From Sulfitobacter sp. M05 (lineage in GTDB: Bacteria; Pseudomonadota; Alphaproteobacteria; Rhodobacterales; Rhodobacteraceae): 64,000 bases of DNA. A program made the position numbers and the translations under genes. The stretch is taken from assembly GCF_029285175.1 (NCBI RefSeq), contig NZ_JABEDH010000004.1, positions 124,001-188,000 of the forward strand, in the 5' to 3' direction. The notes under the pieces were generated by a model that saw nothing but the letters and a program-made list of their open reading frames with translations, made no database searches and was not told the DNA's origin. Of this stretch, positions 20,723-29,205 are shown in pieces (position 1 is the stretch's first letter; the number at the start of each line of letters is the position of its first letter).

Positions 20723-20763
20723 GGGGCGTGCATGTGGTCTGGCACCGGGGCGACAGGCTGTCC

Positions 20764-21765
20764 CTAAATCGGTAACACCGCCCGGGCAATCAGACCGTCC
20801 TTATTCCATTCAAGGTCAAGTGTTCCGCCCACGGCTTCGATCAGATCATTGATGATCTGTGAACCGCTTTGTTGTGCCGGTTTCACAACGCTGGGGCCGT
20901 TCTTTTCGTGCCAGTTCATCAGCAGGCAGTCTTCGCCGTCGTCGCTGGCGGTCTGCCACGTGATGTCGACCAGCCCCGCACAGGCACCCAGCGCCCCGTG
21001 TTTGACAGAGTTCGTCGCCAGCTCATGTAAAACAAGCGCGACACAGGAAAGCAGATGGGGCGGAATAATAATCGCATCCCCCTGAAGGTTGAACTGTGAC
21101 GGGCCTTTGGGCGCATAAGCGCCAACAATTGTTGTGACCAATTCGGCCACTTCGACAATGGCCTGTTTGTCTGCCTGACCGATGGTTTGCAAATGCGCAT
21201 CGCTTAGGGCGCGCAGCCGCTCGACCAGAACAGTGCTGAGGTCGGCGCGGCCCGCCTCTTCGGCGACCGTCATCTCGATCACCACAGCCATTACATTCAC
21301 AATATTGCGCAGCCGGTGGATCAGCTCGGCCTCGGCGAGTGCTTTGGCTTTTTCCTCGGCTTCGCGTTTTTCGCTGATATCAAGCTGCGATCCGAAGAAA
21401 TAGACAACTTGTCCGTCATCTCCAAGGATCGGGCCAAGCTGTAGCGCGTTAAGAAAGCTGCTGCCGTCCTTGCGATAGTTCATGATTTCAACTGTTTCGA
21501 CCTGCTGTGCCTCAATCGCACGGCGCACCGCATTTACGCTTTCCGGAGTGGTCGCTTCCCCCTGTAATATTCGGCAATTTGTTCCGATAACCTCGTCTCT
21601 GGCATATCCGGTCAGCGACAAGAACGCATCATTGGCAAAGACAATCGGGTTGTCAGGGATATTGGGGTCGGACACACAAAGTGGGATACGGGCCTGCCGT
21701 ACTGCCTCGGCAATCGCCTTGTCGTTTTCGAAGTCCCAGCGTGCTTTACTTACCAATATATTCAC
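20764..21765 (-). CDS. LOV-domain (blue-light) sensor histidine kinase, HWE/HisKA_2 type
   Basis: A soluble 333-residue kinase. The start is a GTG at 21765 with GGAGG ten bases upstream; the longer open frame has no such signal. Residues 15-130 are a PAS/LOV domain with GTNCRILQG. Its Cys (about 64) is the residue that forms the flavin adduct in LOV photoreceptors. After a coiled-coil linker comes HRLRN (phosphoacceptor His near 150) and an ATPase domain with LHELATNSVKHGAL, typical of HWE/HisKA_2 kinases. Such proteins respond to blue light through bound FMN. No response regulator is adjacent. It converges with the RND permease. Confidence 0.9.
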   Translation of the reverse strand: MNILVSKARWDFENDKAIAEAVRQARIPLCVSDPNIPDNPIVFANDAFLSLTGYARDEVIGTNCRILQGEATTPESVNAVRRAIEAQQVETVEIMNYRKDGSSFLNALQLGPILGDDGQVVYFFGSQLDISEKREAEEKAKALAEAELIHRLRNIVNVMAVVIEMTVAEEAGRADLSTVLVERLRALSDAHLQTIGQADKQAIVEVAELVTTIVGAYAPKGPSQFNLQGDAIIIPPHLLSCVALVLHELATNSVKHGALGACAGLVDITWQTASDDGEDCLLMNWHEKNGPSVVKPAQQSGSQIINDLIEAVGGTLDLEWNKDGLIARAVLPI

Positions 21766-22082
21766 GAGAAACTTACCTCCAGCCGGACTTGTCCGCCGTT
21801 TCCACCTTATGCGCATCTGGGTAAATGGTCTGTGGATCGGCAAATTCGGTCCAGATTAGAATAGTTTGTATAAGGCGGGCAACAGCTGATGTTTTCGCAA
21901 TAGCGGAAATTTCATGCGCCGCCAGACGATAGGCAAGACGGGCGTGAGAAAGACCAATAGCGCAGGCGGGCTGTGCCGTTTTGTCGGTCGATTTCACCCT
22001 ACAAAAGCTTGATAAAGCGCGGTATGCCCTGATCACCCCCACGCGCCGGCGGTAGGGGGCACAGGGGCTTAGGGAGTTTGAA

Positions 22083-22184
22083 ATGCGAAGACATATCGCT
22101 GTCATCGCCGTCGCTGATCCAAACAAGGCTACCATCGGCCCTGAGTGCTTAGGCGCGGGGGCGGTATGCCCGGAAGGGCGCTGA
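22083..22184 (+). CDS. Possible small upstream ORF coupled to nitroreductase (33 aa)
   Basis: An ATG preceded by GGGAG at normal spacing opens a 33-codon frame (MRRHIAVIAVADPNKATI...). It ends in TGATG, sharing one base with the start of the nitroreductase. The arrangement is typical of a leader peptide or small protein that feeds ribosomes to the next gene. Nothing like it is known to me, and short frames arise by chance, so confidence is low. Confidence 0.35.
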   Translation: MRRHIAVIAVADPNKATIGPECLGAGAVCPEGR

Positions 22185-22867
22185 TGGTGTCCGGTTTCGC
22201 CGATGTCCTGGCGCGCCGACGTTCTGTGCGCGCCTTTACCAACCAACGGGTCGAACAGGCGGCACTGCAACGGATTTGCCGTGCTGCACGGCGCGCGCCC
22301 AGTGGGGCCAACCTGCAACCGGGTATATTCCATGTATTGACGGGCGCAGCCTTGCAAGGCTTGATCGACCGGTTGCAAGCTGCACAGGAGAACGCCGAAC
22401 CGATCAGTGAGGAATATTCCTATTTCCCCGACCGGATGACGGCAGAACTGAAAGACCGGCAGCGGCGCGCGGGCTATGCGCTCTATCAGGCGTTGGGGAT
22501 CACGCGGCGTGATATCGCAGGGCGGCGGGCGCAATTCGCCAGAAACTACGCGTTCTTCGGGGCACCTGTCGGCGTGGTGGTGACGATTGATCCGACCATG
22601 GGAAAGGGCTCTTTTATGGACCTTGGCATGGCGATCATGGCCTTTCTCCTTGCCGCTGAAGACGAGGGGCTGGGTGCATCCGGCATCGGGGCTTTGGCGA
22701 ACTATGGACCGCAGGTGCATCAGCATCTTGAATTGCCAGAAAACGAAATGGTTGTTTGCGGTATTGCGGTGGGTTTCCCGGACAGGCAGGCAAAAGTGAA
22801 CCAGTTCAGAACAGAACGCTGTGATTTGCCGGATTTCACGCGCTTTCACGGGTTTGAAGAGACATGA
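22184..22867 (+). CDS. Nitroreductase-family flavoprotein
   Basis: A 227-residue FMN enzyme of the nitroreductase superfamily, using NAD(P)H to reduce nitro groups, quinones or enones. RRSVRAFTNQRV and AARRAPSGANLQPG form the FMN phosphate-binding region. LGMAIMAFLLAAEDEGLGA and GFPDRQAKVN are the conserved middle and C-terminal segments. I chose the ATG at 22184 because GGAAGG precedes it and the family motif begins soon after. Upstream in-frame GTG 22145 and ATG 22166 are possible. The small ORF above overlaps this start by one base. Confidence 0.88.
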   Translation: MVSGFADVLARRRSVRAFTNQRVEQAALQRICRAARRAPSGANLQPGIFHVLTGAALQGLIDRLQAAQENAEPISEEYSYFPDRMTAELKDRQRRAGYALYQALGITRRDIAGRRAQFARNYAFFGAPVGVVVTIDPTMGKGSFMDLGMAIMAFLLAAEDEGLGASGIGALANYGPQVHQHLELPENEMVVCGIAVGFPDRQAKVNQFRTERCDLPDFTRFHGFEET

Positions 22868-22951
22868 ACCGTCGCTTCAAGCTTGGAGGGAGTAAGCGAG
22901 CCGTAGGGTCCTGCCCCTCGGGGTGATGGACGAAATTGAAGGGGTAGGGCA

Positions 22952-23518
22952 ATGAACCGCCAGCCAGATGTCACTATGGCCGAGTGCGAGGCCGCGCTTG
23001 ATCATATCGCAGCGGCGCCAAAAGACGGGGCGGCCATCCGACAGCTCTGTGTGCGGCCCGATTTTGGGGCCCGCGCCTTCCCGTCGGAAATTGAACTTTC
23101 CCGGGAACAGGGCATCGCGGGTGACCGCTGGCCGAAGCATCCGTGGCTCAGGCTTGCGAATGGTGATCCCGATCCGAGAATTCAGGTTTCGGTCCTGTCA
23201 AAACGTGTGATGGACCTGTGCTGGCGCAACCGGGTCGAAATGCCTCATCCCGGTGACCTGTTGGTTGTGGATATGGAACTCAGCGAGGCCAATCTTCCTG
23301 TGGGTACGGTGTTGCAGGCAGGGCAGGCCAAGATCGAAGTCAGCGATAAATTCAACACGGCCTGCGTTAAATGGCGACGTCGATACGGGGATGACAGCTT
23401 TCGCTGGATTAACCTCGAAAAGAACCGCCCGCTGCGGTTGCGCGGGGTTCTGTGCCGTGTTGTTCAGGATGGTCTGGTTAGGACGGGCGACAGGCTTTGC
23501 AAGGATGCTGTGCCTTAG
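22952..23518 (+). CDS. MOSC-domain protein
   Basis: A 188-residue protein with a MOSC (molybdenum cofactor sulfurase C-terminal-like) beta-barrel. EQGIAGDRW, QVSVLSKRVMDL, HPGDLLVVDMELSEANLPVG and the conserved Cys in FNTACVKW support this. MOSC proteins such as YiiM handle sulfur or Moco and can reduce N-hydroxylated compounds. It follows the nitroreductase after 84 bases in the same direction, so both may act on nitrogen oxides or N-hydroxyl groups; that link is inference. It converges with the thiolase gene. Confidence 0.85.
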   Translation: MNRQPDVTMAECEAALDHIAAAPKDGAAIRQLCVRPDFGARAFPSEIELSREQGIAGDRWPKHPWLRLANGDPDPRIQVSVLSKRVMDLCWRNRVEMPHPGDLLVVDMELSEANLPVGTVLQAGQAKIEVSDKFNTACVKWRRRYGDDSFRWINLEKNRPLRLRGVLCRVVQDGLVRTGDRLCKDAVP

Positions 23519-23549
23519 AGGGCGCGGCGCGGTGCCGGAACGCGGGGCT

Positions 23550-24653
23550 TCAACCATCTCTTTGCAGCACCAGCGCTGTGCCCAGCCCCCCGGCGGCTGC
23601 AATCGCGGCAAGGCCGCTGCCCGTGCGCCGTTGCAGTTGATGAAACAGATGAACTGCAAGTATCGCGCCGGACGCGCCGATCGGATGCCCCCGGGCAAGG
23701 CTGCCGCCCCATGGATTGACGACGGTGGGATCCACCCCCGCACCGCGGAGACAGGCAATTGCCTGAACGGCGAATGCTTCCATGATTTCAACCGTATCAA
23801 TGTCTTTGGAAGTCATCGCGAGATCTGCAAGCGTTTGCTTGATTGCGGCCACCGGTGCCAGGCCGGGCAGGTCAGGGGTGCCCGCAACGGTACACCCACC
23901 CCGCAGCGTGACGCCGTGCAGGCCGCGGGTGGCGGCCCATTCCGATGATGCAACAGCGACAAACGCGGCACCATCAGCCGCAACAGACATATTCGCCGCC
24001 GAAATTGACCCCGAAACACTGCGCGCTTTTGCGCAGTGCCGCGGGCCAAGGTCGCGTGTGAAAGCGTCATGGCTGACCCCGCTAACCTCTACGATATGGT
24101 CAGTTGGTGCTGCGCGCGCCGCCGCGTGGCTGGCAATGGCCCAGGCATCTTGTTCGGCCTTTGATATCTCGTAATGGCGCGCCAATTGGTCTGCTGCCTC
24201 GGCCATATCGGGGTCACGATCAGGCCACGGGGTGAACCGGGCTTGTTGGTATTGCTCTGGTGGGCGGCGGTCGGCAAAGGTCTGGAAACGCAACGGCATC
24301 CTTGAATAGCTTTCGGCCCCGCCTGCGATGACAAGCTTGTGCTGGCCAGAGCGCACCAGAGCGTCAGCCAGCAACAGTGCATCCAGCCCCCCGACGCATT
24401 GGCGGTCGATGGACAGCCCGGCCACCCGTTCGGGCAGACCTGCGTGCAGGGCAACAATACGTGCCGGATTTCCGCCGCCGCCCAAGGCGTTTGCAAGGAT
24501 CACCTCGTCTATATCGTCCGGTTGCAGCCCGGCATCCTGCATCACCGCATGAAGCACGGGGCTTGCGATTTCCTCGATGGACAGAGGCGCAAACGCACCG
24601 TTTCTGGGCACAACTGCACTGCGCCGTGCCGCAATAAGGACGGAACCTGTCAT
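23550..24653 (-). CDS. Thiolase-family acyltransferase with altered third catalytic position
   Basis: A 367-residue thiolase-fold protein. The nucleophilic Cys is in DRQCVGGLDA (about residue 86), where classical thiolases read N-x-Q-C-S-S-G. The active-site His is in ARGHPIGASGA. The last motif, usually C-x-G-G-G, reads AAAGGLG, so the catalytic base Cys is Ala (about 352). The DNA codons confirm Ala. It may run a different reaction or only the acyl-transfer half. At 367 residues it is a little short for the family. The start overlaps the stop of the acyl-CoA ligase (ATGA), so the two are coupled. Confidence 0.85.
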   Translation of the reverse strand: MTGSVLIAARRSAVVPRNGAFAPLSIEEIASPVLHAVMQDAGLQPDDIDEVILANALGGGGNPARIVALHAGLPERVAGLSIDRQCVGGLDALLLADALVRSGQHKLVIAGGAESYSRMPLRFQTFADRRPPEQYQQARFTPWPDRDPDMAEAADQLARHYEISKAEQDAWAIASHAAARAAPTDHIVEVSGVSHDAFTRDLGPRHCAKARSVSGSISAANMSVAADGAAFVAVASSEWAATRGLHGVTLRGGCTVAGTPDLPGLAPVAAIKQTLADLAMTSKDIDTVEIMEAFAVQAIACLRGAGVDPTVVNPWGGSLARGHPIGASGAILAVHLFHQLQRRTGSGLAAIAAAGGLGTALVLQRDG

Positions 24654-25828
24654 GCCTTAGCCTCCAACATGATCTTGAGCGCAACGAGGTCGGGTTTGCC
24701 AGAGGGCAGCATGGGAAAATCGGTGATGATCCGCACCTCCCTGGGCACATGGGCCTCACCTAAGGTCGCGCGGCACTGCAGCCTGATTGCGGCAGGGGTA
24801 CAGCCCTGCGTGGCCGGTTTCACAAAGCAGACTGCGCGGTTGCCCCGGTTGCCATCCGGTATTGGCACCACGGCGCAGGCGGTGACAGTCTCAAGTGAGG
24901 CCACGGCGTTTTCAATAGCTTCCGGATAGACGTTTACATCAGAGACCGTGAACATGCGGTCAGAGCGCCCCTTGAGAAACAAGAAACCATCACAATCCAA
25001 ATATCCGATTTCGCCTGTCGTGACAAAGCCGTCCGGTTGGAGGATCGAGGGCGTGTTTGCCCCGACATAGCCCTGGGCCAGATAGGGGCTACGCACACGG
25101 ACCTCACCATAGCCCTGCGTCTGGTCTGTCACAGCGATGTCAATCTCCACACCCGGATAGGGCCGCCCGACCGATCCTGCGGGGATGTCGTGACGGGCCA
25201 GCGTGATGAAGCTTGTCTCGCTTGTCCCGTAAAACTCGGCGATCTGCGCAGACGGGAAAAAGCTGCGTAAGCGGGTGCGATCTGTGGTCAGAAGTTTACC
25301 GCCCCCAACCAGAATATGTTGAACTGCCGGCAGTGATATAACACCGGCAGGGGGGGCTGCCGCAATCAGCTGCTTTAGCTGGGTCGGCGTGGCGTAAAGG
25401 GCCGTAACCGCACGCCTTTGCAGGGCCTGCACCTGCGCTTTTGGAAACATCTCGCTCAGAACGCTCAGACTGGCCCCGATGTGCAGCGCTTCAAGAACTG
25501 CAAAAAGACTTAAGGAATGACCAAGCGCCCCAAGCACGGCGTAGTGATCCGCAGGCCCCAGACCAAACAAATCCCCCGCACGTTCAAAGCTTGCCTGCCA
25601 GCTTGCAGGGCTGCGACGGATCGTTTTCGGCGCGCCCGTACTGCCGGAGGTCTGGCAATCCAGCCACTGTTGCTGCCCCGTCCCTTGGCGGATCGGCGTG
25701 TCGTTACAATAGCCGGACTCGATCGGCAGCCCCTTGTTAAGACAGCTTAGCAGTGCCTGCATGCCCGCTGCCTGTGGGTCCAGAACCCCTGCGTTGGGAT
25801 GTAGGTGAAAGGTTGCGGGGGCGATCAT
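24650..25828 (-). CDS. AMP-dependent acyl-CoA/acyl-ACP synthetase
   Basis: A 392-residue adenylate-forming enzyme. TSGSTGAPKT is the ATP phosphate loop, FYGTSETSF the A5 motif, and TGEIGYLDCDGFLFLKGRSDRM the A7/A8 region. GKPD near the end carries the catalytic Lys. It should activate a carboxylic acid as acyl-AMP and pass it to CoA or a carrier. It is shorter than usual (500-550) because the N-terminal region is reduced. A TTG at 25996 would extend it, but the ATG at 25828 overlaps the stop of a small upstream ORF and looks better. It is coupled to the thiolase. Confidence 0.85.
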   Translation of the reverse strand: MIAPATFHLHPNAGVLDPQAAGMQALLSCLNKGLPIESGYCNDTPIRQGTGQQQWLDCQTSGSTGAPKTIRRSPASWQASFERAGDLFGLGPADHYAVLGALGHSLSLFAVLEALHIGASLSVLSEMFPKAQVQALQRRAVTALYATPTQLKQLIAAAPPAGVISLPAVQHILVGGGKLLTTDRTRLRSFFPSAQIAEFYGTSETSFITLARHDIPAGSVGRPYPGVEIDIAVTDQTQGYGEVRVRSPYLAQGYVGANTPSILQPDGFVTTGEIGYLDCDGFLFLKGRSDRMFTVSDVNVYPEAIENAVASLETVTACAVVPIPDGNRGNRAVCFVKPATQGCTPAAIRLQCRATLGEAHVPREVRIITDFPMLPSGKPDLVALKIMLEAKA

Positions 25829-25941
25829 TGCAATGGGCCTTTGGGGCGCGCTGCCAACAAGTGATCCATGGCCGCCGGATTGATTGCGGCGGCAAAGCGG
25901 GGGAAACCTCGGGGCCTCCCGGATGGCTGCGTGATGTTCAT
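25825..25941 (-). CDS. Possible 38-aa small protein coupled to acyl-CoA synthetase
   Basis: An ATG ten bases after an AGG opens a 38-codon frame (MNITQPSGRPRGF...) that ends in an ATGA overlap with the synthetase start. The peptide ends INPAAMDHLLAARPKGPLQ. Two readings are open: a small coupled protein, or the former N-terminus of the synthetase separated by a frameshift, since the synthetase is short at that end. No homologue is known to me. Confidence 0.35.
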   Translation of the reverse strand: MNITQPSGRPRGFPRFAAAINPAAMDHLLAARPKGPLQ

Positions 25942-26135
25942 AGGTTAACCTGACCAAGAAACCCTGTTCTGCCGATGTCAAAGCGCCGTTGGACAAGACC
26001 GGACGCCCGCCCGTTTGCCCTGACCATCAAACGGCCAAGCGCCGGGAATACGGCCAGACTGTTCCCACTTTTAACCGCTTCGGGCAACCTGTTTACGAAA
26101 TTGTCGCTGACGGTGCAGAATGAATGGGTCTGAGT

Positions 26136-27119
26136 CTAGGTGATGGTCTCTTTGTGAGGCAAATGGCCGAAACGGGATTTATAGGCGCTGGAAAAACGGC
26201 CCAGATGTGAAAACCCGGCCTGATAGGCCGCGTCGGTCACGCTGGGTGCGTCCTGTTTTACCGAAAGATAATAATGCGCTGCGTCAAGCCGCGCCTCGCG
26301 CAGCAGCTGCATGGGCGATTTTCCGAATGTTCGCTGAAAGCCTTTTTGCAAGGTTCGCACGTTAACGCCGGTGTGCGCGGCAATATCGGTCAGTCTGATC
26401 GGCTCTGATAGATTGTCGTGGATATAGGCCACCGCGCGTTTAATGTCAGCGGGCAGGGCGTGATGGTCTGCCGCCTCAAGCATATGAGAAATATTGCTGC
26501 TCTGATGGTTTAACAGGGTCGCGACCAGTTCGGTTTCCGCCCACATGTCCTGCGCCCCGCAAAGGCCGCCCAAAAGCGACCCTTCGCCAGCCATCAAAGC
26601 CGCGCGCTTCAGAATGCGGCGGATATGCTGACCCGGTTCGGTCTGCATGTCGACGACCGGGTCAAACCGGATCGGGCCAGGGGCAGGGCGCCCCAAAAGG
26701 TCAGCCGCGACCTTGCCGAGAAATTTCTTGTCGATCTGCAACATTAGTTTCCGGCAATCGCCATGCCATTGCATTTGTGTTTCACGGTCGGGGTTCAGTA
26801 AGGTTGCGGTTTGCGCATTTGCGACGATGTCACGGCCCCGGTGACGCACAAGGGCGGTCCCGCTGAGCGGGGCTTGCAACAGATAGAAGTCCTCCAACAA
26901 GCCGGGGTCGATTTTCACATCCGCGCCATAGTGCAGGTAATTGATCGACACATGTTGACCGGCCACGTGGTTGTGCCGCACAGCCAGAGCGTCGAACCGC
27001 GAAGATTTATCCAGCTTGTGATCGCAGAATTTTTCCGTCACCCGATGGCGTGCCTCGTCCAGATCATCGGTCCGCAAGAGCGGATATGCGGTTAGATATT
27101 CGGCAAACTGCCCGTTCAT
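26136..27119 (-). CDS. AraC-family transcriptional regulator
   Basis: A 327-residue regulator. The N-terminal half fits the AraC_binding_2 type seen in XylS/FeaR-like activators of aromatic or amine catabolism. The C-terminal half carries two helix-turn-helix motifs: LTDIAAHTGVNVRTLQKGFQ and VTDAAYQAGFSHLGRFSSAYK. The ATG at 27119 has GGAGGGGG upstream and beats the longer frame. It stands between two gene sets: cupin, FMO and hydrolase diverge from it, and ligase and thiolase follow it. It probably controls one or both in response to the substrate or an intermediate. Confidence 0.92.
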   Translation of the reverse strand: MNGQFAEYLTAYPLLRTDDLDEARHRVTEKFCDHKLDKSSRFDALAVRHNHVAGQHVSINYLHYGADVKIDPGLLEDFYLLQAPLSGTALVRHRGRDIVANAQTATLLNPDRETQMQWHGDCRKLMLQIDKKFLGKVAADLLGRPAPGPIRFDPVVDMQTEPGQHIRRILKRAALMAGEGSLLGGLCGAQDMWAETELVATLLNHQSSNISHMLEAADHHALPADIKRAVAYIHDNLSEPIRLTDIAAHTGVNVRTLQKGFQRTFGKSPMQLLREARLDAAHYYLSVKQDAPSVTDAAYQAGFSHLGRFSSAYKSRFGHLPHKETIT

Positions 27120-27259
27120 ATTGTTCCCCCTCCGCAAAACTCTGGCGGATGGCATCACCTATTTCAAGCCTAAAACATTTAGATTCGTTTTTTGGATAGT
27201 GGGTCCTGAGCTTCTGCCGCAGGATGCTTCCTACCCAACAAAGAGGAGGAGGAAACGTC

Positions 27260-27700
27260 ATGGACAAAGGTATAACACTTGCATCTGACGGTATCGAAAA
27301 CATGTCATGGAATGTCGTAGGGCAAACCTATGTGCCCAAGCTTGTCAGCCCGAATGCCTTTATCTGGCACGCCACAATTCCGGCAGACACGTTTGTACCA
27401 CACCATATTCATCCGACACAGGACGAATGGATCAACGTGCTGTCGGGCAATCTGGAGATCGAGTTTCTGGGGGATGTCCACAAGGCCGGTCCGGGCGATG
27501 TGGTGCGGATGCCGATGGGCGAGGCGCACGGAATTTTCAACCGCTCCGGTGCAGAGGCAACCTGTGTGTTTGGCGTCGCACCTGCGCGCAAACTGTTTGA
27601 TCTGTTCCAGCAACTAGACGGCGTAACCGACCCCGAGGAGCTGGTTCGCGTGTCGGCTCTCTACGAGGTCGACTTCCTGCCACCTCCCGAAGATGTGTAA
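27260..27700 (+). CDS. Small cupin-domain protein
   Basis: A 146-residue single-domain cupin. Motif 1 is seen as HHIHPTQDEWINVLSG (two His and a Glu) and motif 2 as PMGEAHGIFN (His), the usual metal site of cupin dioxygenases, isomerases or binding proteins. GAGGAGGAAACGTC precedes the ATG strongly. It is the first gene of a three-gene plus-strand operon with a monooxygenase (12-base gap) and a hydrolase. A role in oxidising or sensing a ring compound would fit. Confidence 0.87.
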   Translation: MDKGITLASDGIENMSWNVVGQTYVPKLVSPNAFIWHATIPADTFVPHHIHPTQDEWINVLSGNLEIEFLGDVHKAGPGDVVRMPMGEAHGIFNRSGAEATCVFGVAPARKLFDLFQQLDGVTDPEELVRVSALYEVDFLPPPEDV

Positions 27701-27712
27701 GGGGGGCACAGA

Positions 27713-29200
27713 ATGGTAGATCGCAAGAAAGTTGCCGTTATCGGCGGCGGCGTCAGCGGGCTGGCTGCGGCCAAGGCGTTTGACGAAAGAGGGCATCGGG
27801 TCTGTGGTTTTGAACGCAGCCATGATTTTGGCGGGGTATGGGAACTGTCGCGGTCCTATCCCGACGTGCAAACCCAATCCCCCAAAGACCTGTATTGTTA
27901 CACGGATCATCCGATGCCGCAGGACTATCCTGAATGGCCAAAAGGGCCGCAGGTACACGCCTATCTGCATTCCTATGCGCAAAAGCATAACACGGCCCGC
28001 CTGTTTCGCCTGAACACCACGGTCAAAACGATGGAACGGCGCGCGGACGGTCGCCCCGGCTGGACGCTGACACTTGAGGCTGGCGCGCAAACCTGGTCTG
28101 AGGATTTTGATTTTGTCTCTGTCTGCACGGGGCAGTTTTCGGAGAAGAACATCATCAGCCACCCCGGACAGGATGATTTTGTCGCCCGTGGCGGAGAGGT
28201 GATGCACTCGTCCGAATATACCGATCCTTCGGTCTGTGCGGGCAAGGATGTCGTTGTGCTGGGCGGTTCGAAATCGGCCACGGATATCGCCGTGAATGCC
28301 GCCAAAAATGGCGCAAGATCGGTGCGGCTGGTCTATCTGGAGAACGTTTGGCGGGTGCCGTATTTCGTTGGGGGCATCAACTTTAAGCGATTGTTGTTCA
28401 TGCGGGCTCAGGAACAACAGTTCAATCAATGGGGCAAAAGCCCGTTGCAACGGGTGATTGCAGCAGTGCTGAAACCCTTGGTTTGGGTGAACTTCCGCGG
28501 GCTTGAGACCCTGCTAAAGACGCAGTTGAAACTCAAGAAACACAATATGGTGCCGAAAGTGCCAATCGAAAAAGATGTGTCCTGTTCCATTCCGATCGTG
28601 ACGCCGGGTCTGATCGAATGTCTGGATAAGGGACAGATCACGCCCGTGCTTGGCACATTCGACAGCTATTCAAAGGCGGGGCTCAAGCTTTCGACCGGTG
28701 ACACCGTTCCTTGTGATGTCGCAATCCTTGCGGTGGGCTGGAAACTTGGCGTGCCCTATCTGCCGCAGGAGTTTCAGGAGAAATTGATCGAGGATGATGG
28801 CCAGTACCGGGTTTACCGTTTGTCCGTGAACCCCGATCTGCCCGACATGGGGTTTGTTGGTTTCAATTCTAGCTTTTGTACGGTGCTGTCTGCCGAGATG
28901 ATTGCAAACTGGCTGGTGCGTTTTGCCGATGGAAAGCTTTCAAATCAACCTTCTGCCGGCGAGATGAACCAGAACATTGAAATGATGCTGAACTGGAAAC
29001 GTAACGAACGCCCGGCGGCCAAGATCTACGGCGGTCTGTGTTCGGCACCCTTCCATTTCAAGCACTTTGATGAATTGCTGGCGGATATGGGCGCAACCAA
29101 GAAAAAGCGCGACAACCCCTTGGCCGAACAATTCTCCTATCCAAATGCGGCGGCGTTTGGGTCTTATCTGGCCTCTACCGAACAGTATCAGGCAGGATAG
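27713..29200 (+). CDS. Flavin-containing monooxygenase (FMO/Baeyer-Villiger-like)
   Basis: A 495-residue NAD(P)H-dependent flavoprotein. The FAD Rossmann motif is VAVIGGGVSGLAAAKAF at the N-terminus. The NADPH motif is VVVLGGSKSATDIA near residue 180. GEVMHSSEY before it corresponds loosely to the FMO fingerprint F-x-G-x-x-x-H-x-x-x-Y, so the exact subgroup is unclear. The enzyme would add one oxygen to a heteroatom or ketone. It lies five bases before the hydrolase gene. Together with it, an oxygenation-then-hydrolysis route is likely. Confidence 0.87.
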   Translation: MVDRKKVAVIGGGVSGLAAAKAFDERGHRVCGFERSHDFGGVWELSRSYPDVQTQSPKDLYCYTDHPMPQDYPEWPKGPQVHAYLHSYAQKHNTARLFRLNTTVKTMERRADGRPGWTLTLEAGAQTWSEDFDFVSVCTGQFSEKNIISHPGQDDFVARGGEVMHSSEYTDPSVCAGKDVVVLGGSKSATDIAVNAAKNGARSVRLVYLENVWRVPYFVGGINFKRLLFMRAQEQQFNQWGKSPLQRVIAAVLKPLVWVNFRGLETLLKTQLKLKKHNMVPKVPIEKDVSCSIPIVTPGLIECLDKGQITPVLGTFDSYSKAGLKLSTGDTVPCDVAILAVGWKLGVPYLPQEFQEKLIEDDGQYRVYRLSVNPDLPDMGFVGFNSSFCTVLSAEMIANWLVRFADGKLSNQPSAGEMNQNIEMMLNWKRNERPAAKIYGGLCSAPFHFKHFDELLADMGATKKKRDNPLAEQFSYPNAAAFGSYLASTEQYQAG

Positions 29201-29205
29201 GCGCA

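Noticed and set aside
20723-20763. Terminator between RND permease and LOV kinase
   Set aside because: Only a small imperfect GACAG-CTGTC stem is seen, too weak to call.
21773-22849. Long minus-strand open frame (358 codons) opposite the nitroreductase
   Set aside because: It is the mirror of a clear nitroreductase gene, is rich in Arg, Pro and Cys, and matches no family.
24650-25996. Acyl-CoA synthetase starting from TTG at 25996
   Set aside because: The extra 56 residues look non-coding, while the ATG at 25828 overlaps a small ORF stop in the usual ATGA manner.
27614-28450. Minus-strand open frame opposite the FMO gene
   Set aside because: The plus strand carries a complete flavin monooxygenase with both dinucleotide motifs; the reverse frame is a GC-driven shadow.
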